Positions 26,503-35,284 of a stretch of DNA of 64,000 bases are shown in pieces. The notes under the pieces are model-generated. The model searched no databases. It had not been told where the DNA came from and was given only the letters and a program-made list of their open reading frames with translations. Location of the stretch: the NCBI RefSeq assembly GCF_029697505.1, contig NZ_JARJEF010000001.1, forward strand, positions 248,001 through 312,000, in the 5' to 3' direction. A program made the position numbers and the translations under genes. Source of the DNA: Pseudophaeobacter profundi. GTDB taxonomy: Bacteria > Pseudomonadota > Alphaproteobacteria > Rhodobacterales > Rhodobacteraceae. Within the stretch, counting starts at the first letter, position 1. Every line of letters begins with the position of its first letter.

Positions 26503-27120
26503 ATGAACAACCAGACAGACAAGAAACCGCACCATCACGGCGATCTCGCCGCCGCGCTCATCCAGAGCGGTATCGAAATCCTGACCGAATCGGGGCTAGA
26601 TCAGCTGACCCTGCGGCGCTGCGCTGCCCGCGCCGGAGTCTCTCATGCGGCCCCGGCCCATCATTTTGATGGTCTGGCCGGGCTGCGCGCCGCCATCGCC
26701 CAGGAAGGCTTTGACCGCTTTCGTCGTCACCTCCTGCACAGTCGCGCCCAGGGCCCCCAGGACCCCGAGGGCCGCATTTTCTCGCTCTGCAGGGGGTATC
26801 TGGATTTTGCGGAGGAAAACCAAGCGCTTTTTGCGCTGATCTTCTCTTGTGGGGCGCTGCCGCAGAATCCGGACAACCTGAAAGCAGGTGAGACCACCGC
26901 CTATGGTGTTCTGCGCGAGACCTGCGCCCCCTTTGTGCCCAACGGCACTGACCCCCGGATCGTCGAAACCCAGGTCTGGTCGCTGATCCACGGCTTTTCG
27001 CATCTGTTTCTGGCAGGCATCTTTGGCCCCGGAAACGGTCGCTCCGATCACCATGCTCTCTTTGCTCCCGTTATGGCCCTGCTCAACCAGATTGGCACCG
27101 CCGCGCCAGATCCGAACTGA
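26503..27120 (+). CDS. TetR family transcriptional regulator
   Basis: 205-aa protein with an N-terminal helix-turn-helix (about residues 13-58: DLAAALIQSGIEILTESG, then TLRRCAARAGVSHAAPAHHF) and a larger all-helical ligand domain that contains a TetR_C-like WSLIHGFSHLFLAGIFG. It is transcribed away from the DUF2306 gene across a perfect 29-bp palindrome, the usual local-repressor arrangement. The inducer is unknown. Confidence 0.92.
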   Translation: MNNQTDKKPHHHGDLAAALIQSGIEILTESGLDQLTLRRCAARAGVSHAAPAHHFDGLAGLRAAIAQEGFDRFRRHLLHSRAQGPQDPEGRIFSLCRGYLDFAEENQALFALIFSCGALPQNPDNLKAGETTAYGVLRETCAPFVPNGTDPRIVETQVWSLIHGFSHLFLAGIFGPGNGRSDHHALFAPVMALLNQIGTAAPDPN

Positions 27121-27216
27121 TGCAGCGCCGCGCCAAATCACCCGCCCCATCGCGCCACTCTTGACCTTTGGCACAAATAGAGAGAGGTCAAAGGCCTCTC
27201 ACCAAGGAACGCCCCC

Positions 27217-27855
27217 ATGCTGACAGCCATCATCGACTATGAATCCGGCAATCTTCATTCCGCCGAAAAAGCCTTTCAACGGATGGCACGGGACATGGAT
27301 GCCGGAGAGGTCATCGTCACCTCGGATGCCGATGTGGTAGCGCGTGCCGACCGGCTGGTCCTGCCCGGTGACGGTGCCTTCCCGGCCTGCGCCGAAGAAC
27401 TGCGAGGCCATAAAGGCATCTACGAGGCAATGCTGGAAGCGGTGGAACAAAAGGGCCGCCCCTTCCTGGGAATCTGTGTCGGCATGCAGCTGATGGCCAC
27501 AACGGGCCATGAATACAGCGAGACCCCCGGCCTCGACTGGGTCGCGGGCGATGTCGTGAAAATCACCCCGGAAGATGCCAGCCTCAAGGTGCCGCATATG
27601 GGCTGGAATAATCTGGTGATTGACAATCCCCACCCGGTTTTTGAAGGTATTGCTTCGGGGGATCACGTTTATTTCGTGCATTCCTACCATTTCCGCGCCA
27701 GCGCCGATGCCCAGCGGCTGGCCCATGTGGACTACGGCGGCGATGTCACCGCCGTTATTGGCCGCGACACCATGCTGGGCATGCAGTTCCACCCGGAAAA
27801 AAGCCAAGCGGTCGGGCTGCGGATGATTGGCAACTTCCTGCGCTGGACCCCCTGA
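27217..27855 (+). CDS. hisH: Imidazole glycerol phosphate synthase subunit HisH
   Basis: Glutamine amidotransferase subunit that feeds ammonia to HisF. The 212-aa protein has the catalytic Cys in GICVGMQLMA (near residue 88), the His-Glu pair in GMQFHPEKSQ and the N-terminal IIDYESGNLHSA. The ATG is preceded by AAGGAACG. HisH and HisF are separated here by four other genes, although they act as one complex. Confidence 0.97.
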   Translation: MLTAIIDYESGNLHSAEKAFQRMARDMDAGEVIVTSDADVVARADRLVLPGDGAFPACAEELRGHKGIYEAMLEAVEQKGRPFLGICVGMQLMATTGHEYSETPGLDWVAGDVVKITPEDASLKVPHMGWNNLVIDNPHPVFEGIASGDHVYFVHSYHFRASADAQRLAHVDYGGDVTAVIGRDTMLGMQFHPEKSQAVGLRMIGNFLRWTP

Positions 27856-28087
27856 AGGCGCCAAGGCCTGCATCGCAAAGACACCAATGTCAATTGGTCG
27901 CTGCGCTGATTTCATCTTACCCTAAATACCTAATTGCACGATGGCCTCCCAAAGCCGCAGCGCTGGCGCTCTTGCCCAACTTCCCCCCCCAGCGCAGCGC
28001 ATAACGCAGCGCGATCTCGGCAATGGACAGGGGGCGCCTTTGCGGGCATAGGTAAAGTCCCGCAAATCACAGGTTCAAATTTCGCCC
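27856..28087 (+). other. Region after hisH
   Basis: About 230 bp without a gene. A short ACCAAT/ATTGGT hairpin near 27889-27904 lacks a T-run and is not convincing as a terminator. Confidence 0.3.
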
Positions 28088-28339
28088 GTGCAGACCCGAC
28101 TTGAAAAATTCGACTATGTGGATGGCCGCCACCGCTACTGCATTCTCAGGCTCAGCCAGACGCTGTTTGGCGAATGGTGCCTGGAACAGGCCAAGGGCCC
28201 GATCGGCGCCCCAGGCGGACAGGAAAGCCGCGCCTATTTCCTGCAACAGCAAGAAGCGCAGCAGGGCTTTGACGCGCGACGTGATGCCCTGCTCAAGCGC
28301 GGTTTTGTGCCATTGCCGGTGCAACTGGGGCTGCTTTAG
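28088..28339 (+). CDS. WGR-domain small protein
   Basis: 83-aa protein read from GTG at 28088. The core (YCILRLSQTLFGEWCLEQAKG, followed by GAPGGQESRAYF and a helical QQQEAQQGFDARRDALL) matches the WGR domain, in which WGR appears as GEWCL. WGR domains bind nucleic acids in PARPs and polyA polymerases. The role of the free-standing bacterial forms is unknown. No partner gene is evident: neighbours are hisH and a convergent DUF2147 gene. Confidence 0.75.
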   Translation: MQTRLEKFDYVDGRHRYCILRLSQTLFGEWCLEQAKGPIGAPGGQESRAYFLQQQEAQQGFDARRDALLKRGFVPLPVQLGLL

Positions 28340-28408
28340 CCCCAGCCCGGGTTTGCACAGGTCACGTCTTCCCCGGATCATGGTTCACCGCCGCGCCGGT
28401 TCTGCCGC

Positions 28409-28810
28409 CTATTTCACCCGTGACCAGGCCTGTTTGGAACAGATCAACCCGCCCGCTACACAGCCGCGCAGCGCCAGGGAATTGCCGTCCAGATCCATCT
28501 TGCCCGTATAGATCTTGTCATTTGACGGTCGCCATACTTCTCCGGTGTAGTGGCCATCCCCCTGCGCCACCATATCGATCACCAGGGTCTTGCCGATATT
28601 GGGCGATGCATATTCGCCACTATCGGTAAAGGTGCGCGCGATCTTGCCGCAGATCGCCGCGCCACAGCGGGTCATTTCAATATGCGCATAGGCGCCATCA
28701 TCCGGCTGGGTCTTCCAGGTGCCCAAAACCGGATCCGCCAGGGCCGCTCCGGCACTGGTCAGCGTGGCCAGGGCCAGGCTGGTCAGTGCAGTTGCCATAA
28801 ACCGTTTCAT
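28409..28810 (-). CDS. DUF2147 exported protein
   Basis: 133-aa protein with a clear Sec signal peptide (MKRFMATALTSLALATLTS, cleavage near ALA-DP at residue 25) and a DUF2147 beta-barrel-like domain starting DPVLGTWKTQPDDG. It has four Cys in the mature part (CGAAICG and C-terminal GCVAGGLICSK), which could form periplasmic disulfides. GGGAGAG precedes the ATG at 28810; a longer frame to 28867 would hide the signal peptide. Function unknown. Confidence 0.88.
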   Translation of the reverse strand: MKRFMATALTSLALATLTSAGAALADPVLGTWKTQPDDGAYAHIEMTRCGAAICGKIARTFTDSGEYASPNIGKTLVIDMVAQGDGHYTGEVWRPSNDKIYTGKMDLDGNSLALRGCVAGGLICSKQAWSRVK

Positions 28811-29021
28811 CGCGTCTCTCCCATTTTTGTCTGCCTCTGCTGTCGTATAGGTCCGGGTGCAGCGCAAAACCGCCCCCTTTGGCCCCCACAGTGGCGCAGA
28901 GACGGCTTTTCAGGCAAGCCTGACTTTAGGTCGCGTTGCATTTCACAGCCAGCCCGTGCAAAACAGCGCCCAACAGGCGTGGCCAGCACAGGCGGCGCCC
29001 CAGATCACAAAGGCTGCGCAT

Positions 29022-29744
29022 ATGATCCTCTATCCCGCAATCGATCTCAAAGATGGCCAGGCCGTGCGCCTGCTGCATGGCGACATGGACAAGACCACCG
29101 TCTTCAACGACAACCCCGCCGCCCAGGCGCTGGAATTCGTCAACGCGGGCTGCGACTGGCTGCACCTGGTTGATCTGAACGGCGCCTTTGCCGGAGAACC
29201 GGTCAATGCCGCCCCGGTCGAGGAAATTCTGAAACAATGCAATGTACCGGCCCAGCTGGGCGGCGGCATTCGCGACATGAAAACCATTGAACGTTGGATC
29301 GACAAGGGCCTGGCGCGGGTGATTCTTGGCACTGTCGCAGTGGAAAACCCCGATCTGGTGCGCCAGGCTGCGCGCGAATTCCCCGGCAAGGTCGCCGTCG
29401 GCATTGACGCGCGCAATGGCCGCGTCGCCACCAAGGGCTGGGCAACGGAAACCGATGTCATGGTCACCGATCTGGCCCGCAGCTTTGAAGACGCAGGCGT
29501 CGCCGCCATCATCTACACCGACATCATGCGCGACGGCGCAATGAAAGGCCCCAATGTGGCGGCCACCGCCGATCTGGCCAATGCGGTTTCGATCCCGGTG
29601 ATCGCGTCCGGCGGGGTGTCATCCCTGCAGGACCTGAAGGATCTGAAAAGCTGTGGCGCGCCGCTGAACGGGGCCATCTCTGGCCGGGCGCTATATGATG
29701 GCGCCATCGATCTGGTCGCAGCCCTTGACGTCCTAAGGGATTGA
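29022..29744 (+). CDS. hisA: ProFAR isomerase HisA
   Basis: TIM-barrel isomerase of histidine synthesis, 240 aa. Catalytic Asp8 is in YPAIDLKDG and the second Asp in [14 protein letters not shown]; the phosphate site GGGIRD and the C-terminal [11 protein letters not shown] are present. The start at 29022 has AAAGG upstream; the upstream frame to 28857 overlaps the DUF2147 leader and is not used. The DUF2867 gene starts 5 nt after its stop. Confidence 0.97.
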   Translation: MILYPAIDLKDGQAVRLLHGDMDKTTVFNDNPAAQALEFVNAGCDWLHLVDLNGAFAGEPVNAAPVEEILKQCNVPAQLGGGIRDMKTIERWIDKGLARVILGTVAVENPDLVRQAAREFPGKVAVGIDARNGRVATKGWATETDVMVTDLARSFEDAGVAAIIYTDIMRDGAMKGPNVAATADLANAVSIPVIASGGVSSLQDLKDLKSCGAPLNGAISGRALYDGAIDLVAALDVLRD

Positions 29745-29749
29745 TCCAC

Positions 29750-30199
29750 ATGGGACAGGTCAGGGCAACAGCGCTGCCGTCATCCAGCCTGCTGTTCCAG
29801 CAGCCCGCGGGCATTCAGCCAGGCGATTTTGTCGATTGCTACGCCTCTTCCACCGACCGCCCCCTGGAAGAGGCCGCCGAACGTGCCTTCAAATTTCCTG
29901 CCTGGGTTTCCGCCCTGATGCGCCTGCGCAATCTGTTGGTTACCCCCTTTGGCCTGAATACCGAGATCACCAGCCCCGAAAAAATCGGGTTTTTCCCGCT
30001 TGTCAACCGGTCGGACAATGAACTGATCCTGGGGCTGGACGACAAGCACCTGGATTTTCGCATCTCGGTTCTCAAACAGGAAGGCCAGATCTATTTTGCC
30101 ACCTGGGTGCGAACCAAAAACCGCTTTGGCTGCCTCTATCTGCGCCTGATCATGCCCTTTCATGTGCTCATCGTCCGCAATGCGGTGAAACGGGTCTGA
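29750..30199 (+). CDS. DUF2867 family protein
   Basis: 149-aa soluble protein read from the ATG at 29750, with AAGGGA upstream. It contains the DUF2867 pattern, including RLRNLLVTPFGLNTE, NELILGLDDKHLDFRISV, and a C-terminal LIMPFHVLIVRNAVKR. The family is found as a stand-alone polyketide-cyclase-like fold or fused to SDR proteins. Tight spacing to hisA (5 nt) suggests co-transcription with his genes, but no histidine role is known. Confidence 0.8.
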   Translation: MGQVRATALPSSSLLFQQPAGIQPGDFVDCYASSTDRPLEEAAERAFKFPAWVSALMRLRNLLVTPFGLNTEITSPEKIGFFPLVNRSDNELILGLDDKHLDFRISVLKQEGQIYFATWVRTKNRFGCLYLRLIMPFHVLIVRNAVKRV

Positions 30200-30304
30200 A
30201 CCGACCAGGCGGCCCTCCCCTGGCCTGCGCCGCGATCTGCTTGCACTGGCCTTTTTCCGCGGGGCGTGGCATTGACCACAAGACCAGCAAAAGGAAGCAA
30301 TGAC

Positions 30305-31066
30305 GTGCTGAAAACCCGCATCATTCCCTGCCTGGATGTGGCCGACGGCCGCGTCGTCAAAGGCGTCAATTTTATCGGCCTGCGCGATGCGGGCGACCCG
30401 GTGGAATCGGCCAAGGCCTATGACGCCGCCGGTGCCGATGAAATCACCTTTCTCGACATCCATGCCACCCATGAAAACCGCGGCACCATGTTTGACGTGG
30501 TGCGCCGCACTGCCGAACAATGCTTTGTGCCACTGACCGTTGGCGGCGGCGTGCGTACACGCGAAGACGTGCGTGCTTTGCTGCTGGCAGGTGCCGACAA
30601 GGTCTCTTTCAACTCTGCCGCCGTAGCCCGCCCCGAAGTGATTGCCGAGGCCGCCGAACAATTTGGCAGCCAGTGCATCGTCTGCGCCATAGACGCCAAG
30701 ACCGTCAGTCCCGGAAAATGGGAAATCTTCACCCATGGCGGACGTCGCGCAACCGGCATTGATGCGGTCGATTTTGCCCGCACCGTGGTGGCAAAGGGCG
30801 CGGGGGAAATCCTGCTGACCTCAATGGATCGCGATGGCACGAAATCCGGTTTCAATCTGCCGCTGACCCGCGCAATTTCCGATGCGGTCAATGTGCCGGT
30901 GATTGCCTCTGGCGGCGTCGGCACTCTCGATCACCTGGTCGAAGGCGTCACCAAGGGCGGTGCCAGCGCTGTGCTGGCCGCGTCAATCTTTCACTTTGGC
31001 GAATTTTCCATCCAGCAGGCGAAACAACACATGGCCGCCGCCGGTATCCCCATGAGGCTGACATGA
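30305..31066 (+). CDS. hisF: Imidazole glycerol phosphate synthase subunit HisF
   Basis: Cyclase subunit that closes the imidazole ring with ammonia from HisH. The 253-aa TIM barrel has the catalytic Asp in [15 protein letters not shown] and the second Asp in [13 protein letters not shown]. The best start is the GTG at 30305 ((M)[10 protein letters not shown], family N-terminus) with AGGAAG upstream. Its stop overlaps hisE by 4 nt. Confidence 0.97.
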   Translation: MLKTRIIPCLDVADGRVVKGVNFIGLRDAGDPVESAKAYDAAGADEITFLDIHATHENRGTMFDVVRRTAEQCFVPLTVGGGVRTREDVRALLLAGADKVSFNSAAVARPEVIAEAAEQFGSQCIVCAIDAKTVSPGKWEIFTHGGRRATGIDAVDFARTVVAKGAGEILLTSMDRDGTKSGFNLPLTRAISDAVNVPVIASGGVGTLDHLVEGVTKGGASAVLAASIFHFGEFSIQQAKQHMAAAGIPMRLT

Positions 31067-31380
31067 GCATCCTGCACGATCTAGAAACCACCATCCAGGC
31101 GCGAAAATCCGCAGACCCCGACAGCAGCTGGACGGCCAAGCTGCTCGCCAAGGGACCGGAAAAATGCGCTGAAAAATTTGGCGAAGAGGCCATCGAGGCC
31201 CTGATCGAGGCCGTCAAGGGCGACACCGACAAGCTGGCCAGCGAAGGTGCGGATGTGCTCTACCACTTCCTGGTGATGCTGGCCGCGCGGAATGTCACCC
31301 TGGATACGGTCCTGGAGGAGCTGGCCAAACGCCAGAACATCAGCGGCCTGGCCGAAAAAGCTGCCCGCCCCCAGACCTAA
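31063..31380 (+). CDS. hisE: Phosphoribosyl-ATP pyrophosphatase HisE
   Basis: All-alpha MazG-like pyrophosphohydrolase acting at step two of histidine synthesis, 105 aa. The metal-binding pattern is visible: [18 protein letters not shown] and the downstream [14 protein letters not shown]. It is monofunctional, as usual in alphaproteobacteria where HisI is separate. It overlaps hisF by ATGA and closes the his group here. Confidence 0.96.
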   Translation: MSILHDLETTIQARKSADPDSSWTAKLLAKGPEKCAEKFGEEAIEALIEAVKGDTDKLASEGADVLYHFLVMLAARNVTLDTVLEELAKRQNISGLAEKAARPQT

Positions 31381-31640
31381 GGCCCGCCATTTCCAGCCCC
31401 CTTGCAGCCATAGGGCTGGGTCAAGGGCCGCCCCTGGGCGCTCGCACCCTGGCGCGGTTCACCCTTGAGGCAGCAGCTTTCACAAACTCGGACCGGCGCT
31501 CTGAGGGGCAGATCGGCCCCTCAGACGCTTCTCAGCCGCTTTTTCCTGCCTTGCCGGGCCGCAGGCCCGGCTGGGCCCAACGGGAGGCAGGCATCCGTGA
31601 TGCCAGCCCGACGGGCGGGAGCCACCGCCGCGGCTGGATG
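31381..31640. other. Hairpin-rich convergent intergenic region after hisE
   Basis: No gene. Two perfect hairpins are visible: CTGAGGGGC at 31501-31509 with 31516-31524, and GCCGGGCC at 31553-31560 with 31564-31571. Neither has an adjacent T-run, though CTTTTTCC follows at about 31539. The GC-rich text at 31560-31620 resembles dispersed intergenic repeats of Roseobacter genomes; I cannot confirm that without a genome search. Confidence 0.45.
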
Positions 31641-32111
31641 TTACAGTTTTGAGGAAATGATCCCGGTGGCAAAGCCACCCATGCGCAGTTCGCCAAAGAG
31701 GCGCTGATATTCGATCTTGGGACAGCGGTTTTGCACCACATCGACGCCACGTGCCTCAGCCATGGCAGCGGCAGCGGCATGCTCCACCCCGATCTGCATC
31801 CAGATGCACTTCAACGCCGGAAAATGCTCAAGCGCTTCTTCGACAATGGGCGGCACCGCCTCAGAGCGGCGAAAGATATCAACCATATCCACCGGATCCA
31901 CAATCGCCGAAAGGCTGGGCTGCACCAGTTCACCAAACAGACGCTTGCCAGCATGGGCAGGATTGACCGGGATCACCCGATATCCTTTCAGGCCAAGATA
32001 GCGCGCCACATAATAGCTGGGGCGCACCGGGTTCATCGATACCCCAACCACCGCAATGGTGTGGCTGCGCTGCAGAATCGCTTTCAAATGGCTGTCGGTA
32101 TATTCTGTCAT
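31641..32111 (-). CDS. CoA-binding domain protein (YccU type)
   Basis: 156-aa Rossmann-fold protein with a single CoA_binding domain: HTIAVVGVSMNPVRPSYYVA near residue 17 is the nucleotide-binding start, followed by LGLKGYRVIPVNP and a C-terminal NRCPKIEYQRLFG. The N-terminal half resembles succinyl-CoA synthetase alpha. The family is widespread and functionally undefined. It has its own stop far from hisE and convergent orientation. Confidence 0.88.
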   Translation of the reverse strand: MTEYTDSHLKAILQRSHTIAVVGVSMNPVRPSYYVARYLGLKGYRVIPVNPAHAGKRLFGELVQPSLSAIVDPVDMVDIFRRSEAVPPIVEEALEHFPALKCIWMQIGVEHAAAAAMAEARGVDVVQNRCPKIEYQRLFGELRMGGFATGIISSKL

Positions 32112-32168
32112 CCCACAGACCTAGCGTACCCGTAGCGCAGCGCCTAGGCCCGGGACCGACACGCAAGA

Positions 32169-32201
32169 CAAAAAAACGCCCGGATCGCAGAGATCCAGGC
32201 G
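32169..32201 (-). terminator. Terminator after the YHS-domain gene
   Basis: Stem 32177-32186 (CGCCCGGATC) with 32192-32201 (GATCCAGGCG, one mismatch), followed on the minus strand by at least six T (complement of 32169-32176). It is oriented to stop transcription from the gene at 32332-32793. Confidence 0.75.
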
Positions 32202-32281
32202 CAAGGTATGGAACGAGGGACATTAAAAAGATCTACGGAGGTTCCACCCCGCAGTCCCAATAGATGTAGTATGGCAACAGT

Positions 32282-32311
32282 AAAAAAAAAGATGTCGTCG
32301 GATCTTTTTTT
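32282..32311. repeat. AT-rich inverted repeat downstream of YHS gene
   Basis: A run of A ending in GAT (32282-32293), an 8-nt centre, then ATC followed by seven T. The arms are almost pure A:T, unlike the surrounding high-GC sequence. This may be a second, weak bidirectional terminator about 25 bp beyond the YHS gene stop. Confidence 0.5.
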
Positions 32312-32331
32312 AGTTTTGGCTCAAATCCGCC

Positions 32332-32793
32332 TTAGTCGCGCAGCACCATCGGCCAATTCGCCTGTGCCGCCACCAACAGCTGCGGGGCCGCCTCCAGCCA
32401 GATGTCGCGCACCGACGGATTGTTCAACAGATAAAGCCGCCCATTGCGCATCAAGGACATATGCGGATCGCCTATCGCCAGGTGGCCCTGCGACATGGCA
32501 TAGGCGCAATAGCCACCAAAAACAGGCGCATAAGCCCTTGGGTTGGCCTCAAACCTAGCCTGATTCTGCGATGTCGCAAAGCGCCATACAACGCCTTTCC
32601 ACATCAGGGCAAAGTCCTGCAGCCCGGCGATGGTGCCTCTTTCCTCGACCAGGGCCACAACATCATACCCCCCGAGTGCAAGACCATCGCGGCTAGAAAA
32701 AATCGGCGAATCCGCCCGCAACGGGAGCGGAGCAGTCAGTACAAAAACGACCAGGGCCGCAAATATCTGGCGAAACACCAAGAGAGCCTCCAA
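32332..32793 (-). CDS. Exported YHS-domain protein
   Basis: 153-aa protein with an N-terminal signal sequence (hydrophobic about residues 8-24, ending PLPLRADS) and a YHS-like domain: GLALGGYDVVALVEERGT, WRFATSQNQARFEANPRAYAPVFGGYCAYAMSQ in two adjoining stretches. Proteins of this group are periplasmic and often linked to metal handling. No metal genes are adjacent here. GAGG precedes the start. Confidence 0.85.
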   Translation of the reverse strand: MEALLVFRQIFAALVVFVLTAPLPLRADSPIFSSRDGLALGGYDVVALVEERGTIAGLQDFALMWKGVVWRFATSQNQARFEANPRAYAPVFGGYCAYAMSQGHLAIGDPHMSLMRNGRLYLLNNPSVRDIWLEAAPQLLVAAQANWPMVLRD

Positions 32794-32917
32794 AGGCAGA
32801 ACGTGGAACGGCTTGAACCTGCCTCAGAACCGTGGCTTTGCAAAGCCCGGTTACACAGATGTGATCACGCGCTAGGTCCGACGGCAGATGGGCCATGCGC
32901 CTGGATCCGCCAGGCGT

Positions 32918-33340
32918 TCAGTCGAAAATATCTTCCACAAGATCCACCGCCTCGGAGAGCAGTTTTTCAAACAGGCCCTTGCGCTTTTTGACCGGCTTTC
33001 CCCTGCGCGGCACGGGCGGCGCATATTTGGCCTGCTGGACTTTCTTCTTGGTGCTTTTCTTTGCCTTGCTTTTCTTCTGCGGCTTGCTTCGACCGGGGGG
33101 GAGGCCAGCGCCTGCCGCTGGTGCCGAAACAGCGGGCAATCTTGTCGCGCTTGGCAGGCTGGCGCCTTTGCCGGGGGTCAGGGGGCGCGCTTTCTGGGCG
33201 GCCAGAGGCGCGCCGCAGGTGCTGCAGATCAGCGCAGACATCCCGGATCGCTGCGCGGCGGCAACCGGCAAAAAGGCCGACTGCACGCCGCAATAACAAC
33301 AGCTTAATATCTTGCCGCCATGGCTACCGCATTGTGACAT
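32918..33340 (-). CDS. Zinc-ribbon-like protein with basic linker, unknown
   Basis: 140-aa frame. The first 42 residues contain two Cys pairs (CCYC near 14-17 and CSTC near 39-42) that could form a zinc ribbon. A Pro/Ala and Lys-rich low-complexity middle follows (residues 70-118, KPQKKSKAKKSTKKK), and the tail is acidic (LLSEAVDLVEDIFD). AGGGA about 11 nt upstream supports the ATG at 33340. An internal start at 33241 would lose the first Cys pair. No named family recognised. Confidence 0.6.
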   Translation of the reverse strand: MSQCGSHGGKILSCCYCGVQSAFLPVAAAQRSGMSALICSTCGAPLAAQKARPLTPGKGASLPSATRLPAVSAPAAGAGLPPGRSKPQKKSKAKKSTKKKVQQAKYAPPVPRRGKPVKKRKGLFEKLLSEAVDLVEDIFD

Positions 33341-33377
33341 TGTCTGGCCGTCCCTTCCCCTAAATGCTGGCGGCTTC

Positions 33378-34169
33378 TCAGGACCGCTCTAGGGATGCAT
33401 ATAGGGCAATTGCCGCCGCATTTGAGACGTTGAGCGAGCCAAATCCGCCCGCTGCGTCGATTTTGACCAGATGATCTACGGTTTCCTTGGTCTTTTGCCG
33501 CAGGCCGGGACCTTCCGCCCCCAGAACCAAGGCAACCGGCAGATCCTTGCGCCCTTCCAGGCAGCTCTCGATCGTCTGCTCTGCCTCGCCGTCCAGACCC
33601 AGTACCACATAGCCCATGTTCTGCAGCTCTGTGATGGTATCGGCAAGGTTGCGCATCCGCAGATAGGGCTGGCGCTCCAACGCGCCAGATGCGGTTTTGG
33701 CCAGCGCGCCGGTTTCCGGGGCTGAATGGTGCCGGGTGCCAATCACCGCACTGGCGCCAAAGACCTCGGCGGAACGCAGGATGGCGCCGACATTATGCGG
33801 GTCGGTCACCCGGTCGAGCAAAATCACCCGCGGCAGTTCGGCACCGATGCAGTTTTCCGACAGCGAGCCCCAGTTCAGCGGCTTCACCTCCAGTGCAGCC
33901 CCCTGATGCACCGAGTTCGGATCCAGCGGTGCGTTGAATTTGCGCGGCTCAACCAGTTCCGGCTCGATCCCCGACTCGGCGATGGCCTCTTCCAGCTTGT
34001 TCTGGGCATTCAAGGTCACGATCAGACGCAGTTTTTCCCGCTTTGGGTTCAGCAAGGCATCGCGCACCGCGTGCAACCCAAAGAGCCAGACAGTCTCTTC
34101 TCCGCCGGCCTTCTTGTTCTGCTCCTTTTCAATCACCCACTGGGGCTTTTTGGTGGGTTTCTTGGACAT
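33378..34169 (-). CDS. rlmB: 23S rRNA (guanosine-2'-O)-methyltransferase RlmB
   Basis: SpoU-family (SPOUT) methyltransferase that modifies G2251 of 23S rRNA. The 263-aa protein has the N-terminal substrate-binding domain (LFGLHAVRDALLNPKR), then SPOUT motif 1 (LLDRVTDPHNVGAILRSAEVFG), motif 2 (ALVLGAEGPGLRQKTKE) and motif 3 (GSLNVSNAAAIALY). The ATG at 34169 has GGAGAG close upstream; an in-frame TTG at 34184 is less likely. Confidence 0.95.
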   Translation of the reverse strand: MSKKPTKKPQWVIEKEQNKKAGGEETVWLFGLHAVRDALLNPKREKLRLIVTLNAQNKLEEAIAESGIEPELVEPRKFNAPLDPNSVHQGAALEVKPLNWGSLSENCIGAELPRVILLDRVTDPHNVGAILRSAEVFGASAVIGTRHHSAPETGALAKTASGALERQPYLRMRNLADTITELQNMGYVVLGLDGEAEQTIESCLEGRKDLPVALVLGAEGPGLRQKTKETVDHLVKIDAAGGFGSLNVSNAAAIALYASLERS

Positions 34170-34289
34170 AGATCTCTCCGGCAAAAGGAATTTCAGGTCA
34201 GGGCAAAAAAACTTGTGATTTTCGGTTGACGCCCCTCGGTGGCGCTAGTAATCACGCCTTCACGTTAGGTGCAACACTCACCTGACAGT

Positions 34290-34373
34290 GGGCGACAGGC
34301 CGCAAGGTGTGGCAGGGGACTGTAACTCCCTCGCGGAGACGCACGCCTGGTTCGATTCCAGGGTCGCCCACCA
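34290..34373 (+). tRNA. tRNA-Tyr (GTA)
   Basis: 84-nt class II tRNA with long variable arm. Acceptor GGGCGAC pairs with GTCGCCC (34363-34369), the anticodon loop is CTGTAAC with anticodon GTA, the T-arm is CCTGGTTCGATTCCAGG, and A-CCA is encoded. A complementary pair CCATTTCC (34371-34378) and GGAAATGG (34394-34401) begins in the CCA and may be the 3' trailer hairpin. Confidence 0.96.
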
Positions 34374-34628
34374 TTTCCTCCCGAACTGTGGATGGAAATG
34401 GCGAGACATTCAACGCAGGTGATCTGAAAAATGCTCTCACTGATCTGGGCGGCAGAAAATCGCGTTCCGTCGATCTGCCCCGATCTGCGTTCTCTGACTC
34501 TCATCCATCTTGGACGCCTGCCCGACCAGTAGGTCAGACAGGCCAATAGCCTAGGCAGGCCACATCAGCAGGAAAACCAAGTCACCAGGAAAAAACAGAA
34601 AACAGGCCCGGTGAGCGCCCTGCCCCGA
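34374..34628 (+). other. Region between tRNA-Tyr and DUF2478 gene
   Basis: About 255 bp. Apart from the trailer hairpin described with the tRNA, no gene or signal was recognised. Short frames here have no family features. Confidence 0.3.
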
Positions 34629-35150
34629 TCATGCCGCGTCTTTTGCCAGTGCGGCCTCAACCCAGGCCACCAGCCCGTCCAGATCGGCGGCGCCCTGCAC
34701 TGCCATACCATCCGAGAAGGCCTTGAAGGCCTCTACATTCATCCGGTTCACCCCCGACACCACCACCAGCCCCTGCGACAGAGCTTCGGCGATCACCGGG
34801 CGCATACCGCGGCCATCGGCTTCGTGCTTGCCAAATTTATTGACGATCAGAACCTCTGGGCGGGGCTCTGCGTGCAGGCTGCTGGTCACCTGTCCTACCG
34901 CCTGTTCCAGCGCCTCTGGGTTCAGACGGCACCCACGAGCACCAGCGCCCAGGGATTGCGAAATGCGAATGGTCTCGCCGTCGGGCAACACCCGCACATC
35001 CATGTCGCACAGGGTGTCATCGCTACATTCGGTATTGGTTTGCACAATGCCCGCCAGCGCAATGCCTTTGGCGTCCAGCGCCTCGGCCAGGCTGCTCAGC
35101 AGCCGGTCGGTGCCGCCACGGGTTTCGGTCATGACATAGGCCAGATGCAT
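34629..35150 (-). CDS. DUF2478 family protein
   Basis: 173-aa protein starting MHLAYVMTETRGGTDRLLSSL at 35150, with GAGAGGG upstream. The DUF2478 domain is P-loop-NTPase-like (related to nucleotide-triphosphatase THEP1) but its first loop reads ETRGGTDRL and not a canonical Walker A. Other pieces are GCRLNPEALEQAVGQV and VLIVNKFGKHEADGRGMRP. In many alphaproteobacteria the family sits beside molybdate transport or nitrogenase regulation genes. No such neighbour is present here, so the role stays open. Confidence 0.8.
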   Translation of the reverse strand: MHLAYVMTETRGGTDRLLSSLAEALDAKGIALAGIVQTNTECSDDTLCDMDVRVLPDGETIRISQSLGAGARGCRLNPEALEQAVGQVTSSLHAEPRPEVLIVNKFGKHEADGRGMRPVIAEALSQGLVVVSGVNRMNVEAFKAFSDGMAVQGAADLDGLVAWVEAALAKDAA

Positions 35151-35284
35151 CAAAAGCCCTCTCATCAGTGATTTGGAAGTATGCCTCAAGTGCTACCCGC
35201 AATTCCCCCCCGATACCAGAGGCGGAATTGCCGCGCCGCCCGGCACGAATGCGGCGGCGGCGCGGGTATGCTGGCAGCCGGAGG

